A stretch of 64,000 bases of DNA, taken from NCBI GenBank assembly GCA_963971405.1, contig OZ020491.1, forward strand, positions 21,260,855-21,324,854. The letters run 5' to 3'. How positions within the stretch are numbered: position 1 is the stretch's first letter; every line of letters starts with the position of its first letter. The position numbers and the translations under genes are program-made. The notes under the pieces were generated by a model that was not told where the DNA came from, ran no database searches, and saw only the letters and a list, made by a program, of their open reading frames with translations. This DNA comes from Psococerastis gibbosa. Taxonomy: Eukaryota > Arthropoda > Insecta > Psocodea > Psocidae. Of the stretch, positions 55,501 through 64,000 are shown in pieces.

Positions 55501-55837
55501 TCAAGCAACCCTGTCAGCCTGGCGGGGGGAGTGAGTCTGTTTATTAACTTGGAGCACCCTAAGGGCAGACTCCTTCACCTCGGGGAGAAGGGGAGTTGAC
55601 TGAGAGGGTAGACCTCCTGATTATAGTGGATTCTGAACCACTAGGGGAACATAGTAAGGTCACACGATTAAATCGGAGTTGACCAGGTCACGCCACGTAC
55701 GTAGACTGACTGGTATAGTCTCAGCGCGTTATCATGTCCCTCCATGTTCCCCTGCAAACGCTGTGCACACTACCAAGTTTGCCGCAGTTTGAAGCACGCT
55801 CTGCCCTCGTGGACTGAACTTGGTAAGGCTGTTGGCA
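55501..55837 (-). mobile_element. retroposon family S, subfamily B
   Basis: Reversed: AGCAACCCTGTCAGCCTGGC, GACCTCCTGATTATAGTGGA, ACACGATTAAATCGGAG, head GACTGAACTTGGTAAGGCTG. Confidence 0.75.
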
Positions 55838-56223
55838 AGCAAAAAACTAGAAGGACGTATCAGGTTATGGTTTGGAGAGATTGGCATTGAATTCGTTAAT
55901 TAATCGGTAATTAGGATGTGGAAATTAATTACACATAGTGGTGTATACAGCGTTGGATTAACTATTTAGCTCACTAATGCATTATTTTAAATCTGTTGGT
56001 TGCTTGCTCAGTGCGCTATAGTAGGTCAAACCAGCTGTACAAATATGCCTATATTATGAGGAAGCTGACCGATATTGGCCACCCCTGGATCACCTCAAAA
56101 ATAGATTTAAATAATTAAATATTTCTGTTAAATTATACCATAGAAGCAATCAACAAGTAATTGCCAACGAAGTAAAAAGTAGAATCGTCAAAATATCGTC
56201 AAAATCAGGTAGTTCTGTCATTG
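55838..56223. other. unassigned spacer
   Basis: AT-rich; nothing recognised. Confidence 0.35.
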
Positions 56224-56478
56224 TCATTGTGCTAGTGCCTCAGTGACAGTGTAGAAAGCTTTCTCTGAGAGATGGTTTCTAAGCAATTTAGGAAAGTTAG
56301 TAGCATTTCTCGCCGCTCTTAGTTCAATCGGGAGTTTCCTAAGGTAGTCGATACCTTGTAGTATAGGATCCAGTCGCTCACACTTGGCTGTGCGTGGCGC
56401 TGGCCTTGCAAGGTCTCCCCGTTGCCTCGTGTTGTAGGTGTGGGTGTCCCCGTGTTGTTTTATGTGATGATGGACCAT
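56224..56478 (-). pseudogene. non-LTR retrotransposon ORF2 C-terminus
   Basis: An 84-codon open frame ending in a stop. It reads HTYNTRQRGDLARPAPRTAK, then LDPILQGIDYLRKLPIELRA, FPKLLRNHLSEKAFY and VTEAL. The pattern H.YNTR...DL......RT, then a short ..LP..L+......F...L...L....FY. is the well-known tail of Jockey/CR1-group reverse transcriptases. Only this tail remains. The sequence on its far side (56480-56600) resembles 41840-41890. Confidence 0.68.
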
Positions 56479-56757
56479 GGTCGATCTGAAGTCTACACAC
56501 TACAATTGAAGATGTCGACCGCAGATGTTGATGAAACGTTAGAAAGTACGCTTTCAGACCGACCACGGACCATCATCCCGGATTCTACTGCTTCATAAAA
56601 TAACTCCAGCCGTGGAAACTTTGTAATTACGTAAACCAGCTTACTTTGGGGTTAATAATAGTTTATAATTATACTGTATAACAACAATTTGAGGTACCGT
56701 ACAGGAACATATTATTATTATTATTATTATAGTTATTATAGTTATTATATTTAAGTA

Positions 56758-57600
56758 GTAGAAGAGCATAAGTACCTTGGTCTGCAAATTGACAGTAGAA
56801 TGACGTGGGAAAACCGCATAGAAAGACTATGCAAACGACTACGCTCAGGGAGTGCGGCTTTGGCACGATTAAAATATGGAGTACCTCTTAAAACAATTTA
56901 ATTAGCGTACCACGCCCTGGTTGAATCCATTGTAAGCTACGGTATACTGTATACCTCAAAGATAGAAACACATACACCTGCAAACTAGAAATGATACAAA
57001 AGCGTATAATAAAAAACATGTAATCAACAAGAAATACAAACAATACGAAGAGAAATTCAAACATGCTAACATTCTGCCAATAACGAAACTATTCAAGTAT
57101 AAATTAATAAGAGATAACTATTTAAAAAAAGAATGAATACCAAATAGATGATAAAGGGAAGTACAATACAAGAAACCCAAAAAAGCTTAAGTTTGAGATA
57201 ACATATAACAAATACGGAGAGAGATTAAACAAAGTACTTATACCAAAGATATTTAATGAACTTCCTCCACAAATGAAAAAATTTAAACAGATGGGTGAGT
57301 TAAAAGCGGGTAGGCCCTATAAAAAGATGGCTGGTCAATGGGAGTTAATAATAATAACAAAAACTGACATTAAAATAACAAGTTAAAATAAAATAAACAT
57401 AAAAATAAAATAAAATAAACATTATAAATAAATAACAAAACTAAATGATTAAGCCTTGTTTAGCAGCACTGTATGAGTCTTTTGTCCCAAATAAGCGCTA
57501 GCTTGGGGATGCGGGATGGTATTATTATGTATTGTATTTTTTGTAATATATGCTCTTTGTCCAGGGAATACTGGACAAGGAAAAGAAAGAAAGAAAGATT
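56758..57600 (+). pseudogene. non-LTR retrotransposon: C-terminal reverse transcriptase and 3' end
   Basis: First part in frame: VEEHKYLGLQIDSRMTWENR, IERLCKRLRSGSAALARLKY, GVPLKT, a stop, then AYHALVESIVSYGI. This is the YLG..ID....W..HI..+ and ..Y.al..s.i.YGI region after the catalytic palm. Further on, with frameshifts: KYEEKFKHANILPITKLFKY, KLIRDNY, PKKLKFEITYNKYGERLNKV and IPKIFNELPPQMKKFKQMG. The 3' untranslated part ends CCAGGGAATACTGGACAAGG plus AAAG/ATT repeats; the same end lies at 19930-20212. Stops and frameshifts make it dead. Confidence 0.78.
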
Positions 57601-57623
57601 ATTATTATTATTATTTCTTTTTA

Positions 57624-57752
57624 ATAAGGTTAAATCGCATACAAACAATTCAATGAATGTATCCGATTAACCTCTTCAATCGCCTCACTAAGTCACCTAA
57701 CAGCTACTTGTGTTGAGTTGCGACACGTCTCCGACCGCAATGTGTGTAAAAA
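57624..57752 (-). repeat. family R repeat
   Basis: ACAAACAATTCAATGAATGT, CCGATTAACCTCTTCAATCG, CGACACGTCTCCGACCGCA. Directly follows the LINE tail. Confidence 0.62.
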
Positions 57753-58402
57753 GCAGCTACAGCCAGAGGAATAATTAAAGAAAGAAAGAACACAAAAAAT
57801 GGACGGAACGGAATTTTGGAATATATTAAATGGATAATTAAATTATTACAATATATAAACAAAAAATAAAATACCTTAATACCTAAATTACCTTTCATGC
57901 ATCGTACATATGGGAGATGGGGAATTTTCGAGCATCTCTTAGGAATATTTCAAAAGAGCTTTTTTTAGTTTAAAATGAACATGGGATTTTGTTGCATTAA
58001 ATGGGGGAACAATCGAATTGCCTGCGGGTTCAGACTCTGTGGGGAATTCAATTATTAGCGCACATTACGATTCCATTGGTTCATTCTTGCATGGTAACTC
58101 TAATATCACCAGCTTTATATTCACTTCTATTTTAAAAACTAGAGTTGCAACTTTTTGGGAGCCACCGACTTTTTGCCAGTGTTGAGCTTTCGGATTTTTT
58201 AAAAACCGTTTTAAAGAGGCATTGAAGAGGCTTTTTTTAATAAGTTCGTATTAACGGTGAGGCCCAAAGACGGAATGGATACTACTGCGTACTGTGAAAA
58301 AGCAAAAAGTAGAGTGATTAGTCAAATTTTCACAGGAAATACCGATGCATTTTAATGTAGGCACATTATTTGGCCGACACTAAAACCGATCGGCGACATT
58401 TA
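57753..58402. other. unassigned spacer
   Basis: No gene or matched repeat. Confidence 0.35.
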
Positions 58403-58610
58403 CCCTCACCCATCTGTTTAAATTTTTTCATTTGTGGAGGAAGTTCATTAAATATCTTTGGTATAAGTACTTTGTTTAATCTCTCTCCGTATTTGTTATA
58501 TGTTATCTCAAACTTAAGCTTTTTTGGGTTTCTTGTGTTGTACTTCCTTTTATCATCTATTTGGTATTCTTTTTTAAAATAGTTATCTCTTATTAATTTA
58601 TACTTGAATA
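58403..58610 (-). pseudogene. second copy of the LINE C-terminal segment, inverted
   Basis: Translates on the minus strand as KYKLIRDNYFKKEYQIDDKR, KYNTRNPKKLKFEITYNKYG, ERLNKVLIPKIFNELPPQ and MKKFKQMGEG in one frame. It is less broken than the plus-strand copy at 57096-57300, which it matches almost base for base. The two form a ~205-bp inverted repeat 1.1 kb apart. Confidence 0.75.
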
Positions 58611-58699
58611 TTAATAATTTAACAATAATAATAATAGTAAATCGTCTTTATTCAGCAGCGTAGTTAGGACCAATGGTCCTTTCTTACACTAAACTGATT

Positions 58700-59100
58700 T
58701 GAGTGGGGTTACACGATTTGAGGTCTCAGGAACATAATTTCTGTCTGTCTGTTCGTCGATTTGTGGGCAAACCAGTTGGTGGGTTCGGAGGAAATTCGGT
58801 ATGTAGGTTCACAAATATCACATCTTTTTTATTGTGGGCTAACTCCATTTTGGGGGCTTTCACCCTCAAAAAACCGTTTCCAAACAAACGAATAAAGTTT
58901 GAAATGGCTCCAAAGATTTGCTTTGAATTCGCATATATTGTGGACGTTCATCTTATAAGACGTAATCATACCCCAATAAGTCGCGTGCCCCTTGATAGTT
59001 TGGTTCTGGGGTAAAAAATAAAAAAAATACTCTATTTTCATGACAAAAAAGACAAAAACTAATTTTTCTGCAGAACTTTTCTAACGATGCATATTTGAAA
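58700..59100 (+). repeat. family T, middle part
   Basis: GATTTGAGGTCTCAGGAAC, CTGTCTGTCTGTTCGTCGAT, TTGTGGGCAAACCAG, TTCGGTATGTAGGTTCACAA and CGTGCCCCTTGATAGTTTGG. The 103-codon frame is a repeat artefact. Confidence 0.6.
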
Positions 59101-59592
59101 ACGTAGCCGCAAAAGGCATAATTAAGAATTTTTAACGTTATAATTTATTTCACACAAAAAACGCTTAAATAACTTACAAACCAAATCGTACTTCTGCAAA
59201 TAATGAAGCCCGGGACCTCTCATTGAGGAAAATCTTCGAAAATATATATAATCTTAATAATCTTATCCAATGCAGTGTGTTATAAAATGTAATACATCAG
59301 TATTCAAGGTTTCCTGTGAAAATTCCTCAGATATTGTATATTTCCAGCTAAGAGACTCTTCATCCCATCTGCATATTATGCTACTGCAGTGCACATAACT
59401 CCTAGTTAACGATAAACCGTGCATAATTTATGGAATGACCCTTGTATTCAATTTCAAGTCCCCCATAAATATTCTTATAGGTACCATGTAATGTGGGTGA
59501 GCGAGATTGTAGCTTTTATTATCGTCAAGTCAGTCATTGAATAATAAATCAGCATCACTTACCGTACTTAGGCGATGAAATATTACTGTGAG
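59101..59592. other. unassigned spacer
   Basis: No gene or matched repeat. Confidence 0.35.
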
Positions 59593-60340
59593 CAGTGGCG
59601 TAGCCAGATTTTTTTTTGGGGGGGGGGGGGGTCAAGTTTCCATGCAACATCAATACATAAAGTTTGCCAGTTTACGATAGGTTTTCGAATGGGGTGGTGT
59701 TTCATTTGGCGCTCCCCCGCCCCCGCTGATTTTCGTAAAATAGTAGAAAAATAGGAAAGCCGTCCTCATGGACATACGCATCTTCAAATTAGGGGCATGA
59801 TCTTAAATTCCCCACCCAAGGGGTCGGGGGGCTGAAGGGGGGTCCCGGGGTTCCCTCAGGAAAGGTTTTTGAAAAAAATAGGGCTGTAATTGTGGAGTTT
59901 TACACATTTTGATGGATATACGTCTTGTAACCTATTCTAATAATGTTTAGGTTTTACAGCCGAAGAATAGCAGACATACTGCAAGAAAGGGGGACCCGGG
60001 GGTCTCCCCCGGGGGGAATTATTTAGAAAAATAATAGGCCCAGAATAGTGGAATTAGCAGTTAGTTAGTAGCAGTTATACTCATATTTTACATATGAAGA
60101 ATATTACAGCTAACAAGGGGGTCCCGGGGGCTACCGTGGGGAATGTTTTTTAATATGTAGGCCTGAAATAGTTTTGATTTATTATATTATATTATTAACA
60201 AAACTGGAAAAAGGGGGACCGGGGTCTTCCCGTGGAGTTTTTTTTAAATAATATCTGAAAATTTTTCTGTTTTCATAAATTTGGGGGGGGAGGGGTCCGG
60301 TCCCCGCTGACCCCCCCCCCCCCCCCTGGCTACACCACTG
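59593..60340. mobile_element. hAT-like element with G runs
   Basis: Starts CAGTGGCGTAGCCAG, ends CTGGCTACACCACTG. ACTGTGAG (59585-59592) versus ACTCTGGG (60341-60348), 6 of 8. 748 bp; degenerate internal units with GGGGGACCCGGGGGTCTCCC, ATAATAGGCCCAGAATAGTG and TTTTACACATTTTGATG, related to those in the element at 21031. No transposase frame. Confidence 0.82.
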
Positions 60341-60743
60341 ACTCTGGGTTTACTTAAAACTGCAGGCCTAGATGGCTAGCCTACTAGAAGACAAAAATAA
60401 TATCTTGCGGGGATTTATTTTAAACTGTTGTAATACGGTAAGACATTTAACCCACTCCAAAGCAGGCTTCATTTTTGTTCTGTCGTGTTGGTACCACTAG
60501 AGCTAGAGCCATTTCTTATAATCATAACATTAGTCCCTCCCATCTGATTTACGCTCAAAATAAAACCTCAGTGGTGTTCAGTTGGTTAATAAGTAAAATA
60601 TCGACATACAATTCATAAAACTGTACCTACTTTATTAAGGGAGCCTCAGATAAATTTGTTGACTTTTAAAATATCAATGATTTTTTTTTCGTTTTGCCAT
60701 GCTAGGCCCAATCTCTACAATTCTTCTGAGGTCACAATCTTAA
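60341..60743. other. unassigned spacer
   Basis: No gene or matched repeat. Confidence 0.35.
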
Positions 60744-60985
60744 CGGTTGGTTCACAGCAACTCCAGCTCTATCGGTTCTGCGCCTTCCTCTTCAACTCTT
60801 GGTATGTTTGATCTCCTGCACCCTCCTTCAGTTGATCCATGAATTCCTTCTTCGGCCGCCCTCTACTATTGGTTCCTTCCATTGTGCCCTCAATGATGGT
60901 GTGTACCAGAGTTATCTGTCTTAATAAATGCCCCATCCATTTCGATAAGTTATTCTTTTTCGTTGGTGCAGGCCAAAAGCGGATG
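60744..60985 (-). pseudogene. RTE-like reverse transcriptase C-terminal remnant
   Basis: Minus-strand frame: NLSKWMGHLLRQITLVHTII, EGTMEGTNSRGRPKKEFMDQ, LKEGAGDQTYQELKRKAQNR, a stop, then SWSCCEP. It aligns without gaps to IGHLLRHENLVSCIIEGTIE, GVNRPGRPRNDYLQQVMEDV, GAKTYVELKRACQDRREWSC of 39185-39850. Same family, a diverged copy with one stop. Confidence 0.8.
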
Positions 60986-61670
60986 GAATTAATTAATGTT
61001 TCTTTAGTCTTTACAATATCAACGGTATGTAGGTATCAGCAATAAACGGCTGGATGGCTAAAGGTTTAGGGCTGTGTTATACCCACAGAGAAAGCCCTTG
61101 ATCAATAACTAGCTAGCTTGGGTACACTTGCAAATGAGGGTCTTGTTTAATTATTCTGGGGACGTCTCAGCAAAGCTTGACTTTTGCGGCGAGTACCCCT
61201 CCAAAATTCAAACATCCCCAGGATTGCCCTGTATCCTATCCCACGATGTTAGAGATTTAAGAGCTCTCCACTGTCCGTTTTTTTTTTGTACAATATCAAA
61301 AATCACAGAAAATATTGAAAGCCATCAACGAGACTTATAAAACTTTCCTATAGAAAAAGAAGCGGTACGAGTGATCATCAGGCTCGTCGAGAAGGACTGA
61401 TGGTTTAGTAGGGACTTTTTTTGGTGCTTTCTAACTTCAAGTAGGTATTGATTAGGTACTGAATAAAGTAAAAAACCGAAGAACATTCCCTAGCGAGGTT
61501 TTGGTTGTGAAAAAGCAAGTAGTTTATTGAAGCAATTAAGAATAATCCGTGCTTTAACTCCAGTGCTTAATTTATCATGCCATTAGTTTAGTCCTTATAA
61601 GGACTAATGGTATTTGGTCGATTGACTCATATAGATGTTGTATTCTACTCTGAATATTATTGAATAAATC
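60986..61670. other. unassigned spacer
   Basis: No gene or matched repeat. Confidence 0.35.
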
Positions 61671-61748
61671 GGATCTCCTCGAGCATTCGAACTACCATTC
61701 TCCCAATTGAAATGCAAGCTGTCTAACCACTCGGCCACGGCCCTCGCC
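61671..61748 (-). repeat. tRNA-like sequence (pseudogene or SINE head)
   Basis: On the minus strand GGCCGTGGCCGAGTGGTTAG contains a perfect A box (TGGCCGAGTGG). AATGGTAGTTCGAATGC follows, a B-box region with mismatches to GGTTCGANTCC. The spacing fits a tRNA with a moderately long variable region, as in Ser or Leu tRNAs, but the stems look imperfect. No SINE body related to the other families follows. Confidence 0.5.
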
Positions 61749-61944
61749 AGAGTATACTACTCTGAAACTTCTACTTAACCCTCACTTTTTCCCTAACCAA
61801 TGGCAACCATATCATGTCTCATGTCATACTGAGCTTATGAGATCAGTATTTAGGGCCATGACTGTTGCTTCTTTTAGCTTCCTCTGCTTAAAACCTGTCC
61901 CCATAAGAGAACATGCTGAGCACCCCAAAATTTGTTGTTTTTAT

Positions 61945-62250
61945 TGACTTTTAATTTTTTTATTTAATTAACAAAGCTAGTCATTAAAGATTGGGCTCAT
62001 GAAAGTTGTAGAAGACTACTTCATGCGTCATTTAATAGGAAATATTAAATTTTTGGTACCTTAGTTCTTCCATAAATATCAGGACAGACAGGACAGGACT
62101 GCAATGTCTGGGATTTTTGGAAGAACTACAAAACCGAAAAGTAAAAAAAGTAAAAAATTTTTCATAACTTGCTGAGTTAATTAAATAAAAAATGAAAAGT
62201 ACCCACCTATTCAATTTGAGGGTGCCAATTTTCTACGTAGGATCCTTGCA
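61945..62250. mobile_element. variant of palindromic element W
   Basis: Left arm TTTTTTTATTTAATTAACAA, ATTAAAGATTGGGCTCATGA, GAAGACTACTTCATGCGTCA. Right arm CATAACTTGCTGAGTTAATT, AAATAAAAAATGAAAAGTA and GGGTGCCAATTTTCTACG. The centre differs from the W copy at 23467, and the right arm lacks the CTTCATGCATCA part, so only the outer arms pair. Confidence 0.55.
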
Positions 62251-62765
62251 TTGTCTCATTTGATTTTATGGTCTTCCATTTTGTAGACAATGTGCGCCCG
62301 ACGTATTTTCCCGGGTTAATTCTAATTTTTCAAGAGTGTAAAAGACATTTTGATTGACCTTTTGAAAAATTTACAGAACTAATTAAGATGACGTTGACCT
62401 TTCCTTTAGTTTACCAGAGTCCCATCGTCCCGCATTTCAATATCAGATTAATTATTAGTTATTAAATTATTAATATTATTATTATTACGTAATGGTAAAC
62501 ATAGGTAAATCTATTATAATACATGCTCATTGTCCAGGGAATACTGGGCGAGGAAGAGAGAGAGAGAGGTGGAGGGGGTGGGGGGGGGGGGGGAGAAATT
62601 ATTATTATTATACAAATTACAATTGAAAGATGATGGATCCAACCGTCCGAAAACTATATTTAATATTTTTATAAAAAATTACGAATAAATAGAATTAATA
62701 AACAATAATAGGCTACTATTATATTGATTTACTTCTTCTTCTTCTTCTGGCTCTAGATGGGCTTA

Positions 62766-63144
62766 GGCGCGGTTTCCACCGACCGGCTAGGGCTAAATAC
62801 AAATACGGTGACGTAGTAACAGACATTCAAGACTTAGGCGGGGTTTCCACTGACCTCGCATTGCAGAATGCAAATGACATTGACGGAAATGTTTGTTTTT
62901 ATTTTTATAGAAATCTATTAAAATGTTTGTAATTAACGCCATTTTTTAATTTTAGTTTGTTTGTGATTTTAGTCTATGATAATTGATCAATTTTAATTAT
63001 GGCATAGAGTAAAACAAACATTTCCGTCAATGTCATTTGCATTCTGCAATGCGAGGTCGGTGGAAACCCCGCCTAAGTCTTGAATGTCTGCTACCACGTC
63101 ACCGTATTTGTATTTAGCCCTAGCCCGTCGGTGGAAACCCCGCC
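62766..63144. mobile_element. composite Harbinger-like palindrome
   Basis: Outer ends GGCGCGGTTTCCACCGAC and GTCGGTGGAAACCCCGCC, with TTA on both sides (62763-62765 and 63145-63147). Arms of ~70 bp (AATACAAATACGGTGACGTA, GACATTCAAGACTTA) pair almost perfectly. A second complete element fills the middle. Confidence 0.83.
62837..63073. mobile_element. inner Harbinger-like MITE
   Basis: Ends GGCGGGGTTTCCACTGACCT and AGGTCGGTGGAAACCCCGCC, arms with TTGCAGAATGCAAATGACAT and GACGGAAATGTTTG. Flanks TTA and TAA. The middle has TTTTAGTTTGTTTGTGATTT and GGCATAGAGTAAAA, the core also present in the elements at 23857 and 25526. Confidence 0.8.
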
Positions 63145-63200
63145 TTAGGCCTGCTCAACAACACTCCCGCAGTCATCTCGGTTTTGCTATAAAATGTTTG

Positions 63201-63886
63201 GAAAGTTTCACTATGTATAAATATACAATTTCATAGTTTTATTGCGCGTAACAAAACGAGAAAACGTCTAATTATTTTCTACGGCAGTATTTAATTATAT
63301 TAACGTTCATTGTAAAATAGTGAAGAAAATGTAAATAGTATTTTCTAAAATGTAAACCGGGGAAGTGGAGAAAGGCTTTTGATGAGAAAGCATTGCATCT
63401 GTCCCCCCCCCCCTCTCCGCCTCAACCCCTCTCGTCTTAACCACGTTGCCACAGGGTAACGACTTTAGTTCCCATTGTATTCATACGTTATAAGTTTAAT
63501 GTCAAACTGTGAACAAGTTAACTAAGTTATAATCATCTATGCCAAGAATTTCAAGATTAAGCAAGGCTGCCGCGTTCCGGGAATATAGTCACGGCATTCC
63601 GGGAACTAAAAAAGACTTATATATTTTCCGGGTTACCGATTATGAAATTTAACCAACACTTGAAAATTGTGTATTTTGGGCAATATTTTATTCGCCAAGC
63701 AGGAATTTGATTAATGATTGACTTTCATTCTGCGAGGGCTATGGGGAGACATGGTTTATTGAAGTTGAAGTACATTTTCTAGTACAATATCTAAAAATGG
63801 TTAACGATGAAAATGTGGCCCTATCAATCAGCCGGTTTTAAAAAAAAGATATGTAAATATATGTAACATAATTGGCATGCTTTCCA
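63201..63886. other. unassigned spacer
   Basis: Pyrimidine-rich C run near 63403-63412. No gene or matched repeat. Confidence 0.35.
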
Positions 63887-64000
63887 ACGCCTGTTTTGAG
63901 CATTTCTTCGTTAAGTAATTGTAAGATTGTCCCCTCAGCAAACTCCTGACCTATACCTCCTCGCGGTGAGGGGCGGGCAACGTCAACATTCAATGGCGGC
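63887..64000 (-). mobile_element. diverged retroposon family S running off the window
   Basis: TCCAACGCCTGTTTTGAGCA, TTTCTTCGTTAAGTAA and CCTCGCGGTGAGGGG correspond to the reversed 3' part of subfamily B. The head would lie beyond the window. Confidence 0.5.

Larger units (their letters stand above)
62735..63200 (-). pseudogene. LINE C-terminus split by a composite MITE
   Basis: Minus strand: 63190 down to 63148 reads QNRDDCGSVVEQA. The frame is then interrupted by the element at 62766-63144, and CCATCTAGAGCCAGAAG plus (AAG)n resumes at 62762. The uninterrupted relatives lie at 32220-32288 and 27310-27380. Confidence 0.6.

Noticed and set aside
61671..61748. Functional tRNA gene
   Set aside because: The A box is perfect, but the T-arm region has mismatches to the B box and the acceptor stem does not pair well. 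Called tRNA-like only.
1..64000. Open frames of 60-130 codons throughout both strands
   Set aside because: They mostly overlap repeats, microsatellites or one another, lack motifs and have AT-driven composition. Only the retrotransposon frames and the orphan at 7715-7990 were kept.

Overview
This window looks like intergenic DNA from an invertebrate animal genome. It is AT-rich, has no operon-like gene packing and no long open frames, and is filled with short interspersed repeats: SINEs whose heads carry tRNA-type A and B boxes, non-LTR retrotransposon fragments, inverted-repeat DNA elements and minisatellites. The palindromic octamer TAGGCCTA and long G/C homopolymers are very frequent. I cannot name the species from sequence alone. 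I found no convincing host protein-coding gene. The only long coding-type frame (39185-39850, minus) is the C-terminal part of an RTE-like reverse transcriptase.

The repeats sort into recurring families; the labels are mine. SINE-1 is tRNA-headed with an (AATA)n-type tail. SINE-2 (47455-47717) has a clear tRNA head and a 10-bp target duplication and shares a central block with SINE-1. Family S is a ~300-350 bp retroposon whose head resembles the start of 5S rRNA. Families Q, R, T and U are further dispersed repeats. DNA elements were recognised by terminal inverted repeats (TIRs) plus target-site duplications (TSDs): nine hAT-like elements with 8-bp TSDs plus one probable one, most of them holding G or C runs; Harbinger-like MITEs with TTA/TAA TSDs and ends GGCGG..TTCCAC; TTAA-flanked palindromes; and one Mutator-like MITE with a 9-bp TSD.

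Layout: 1-7 kb is SINE-1, Q, S, small MITEs, two hAT-like elements and an AT-rich minisatellite. 7-13 kb has one small orphan ORF, T elements and a LINE 3' end. 14-18 kb is SINE-1 and R copies, a Harbinger-like and a hAT-like MITE. 21-22 kb is the largest hAT-like element. 23-27 kb is a stack of S, palindromic and Harbinger-like elements and T. 28-33 kb holds LINE remnants, a hAT-like and a Mutator-like MITE. 36-43 kb contains a poly-A-tailed GC-rich sequence, the RTE fragment, two tandem arrays and more hAT-like elements. 45-50 kb is mostly degenerate tandem repeats. 52-53.6 kb is a SINE-1 pair followed by a three-element nest. 56-61 kb has several LINE fragments and a hAT-like element. 62.7-63.2 kb is a composite palindrome inside a LINE C-terminus.

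Nothing here works as a pathway. The interest lies in the order in which elements inserted into one another, which the preserved target duplications record in several places.
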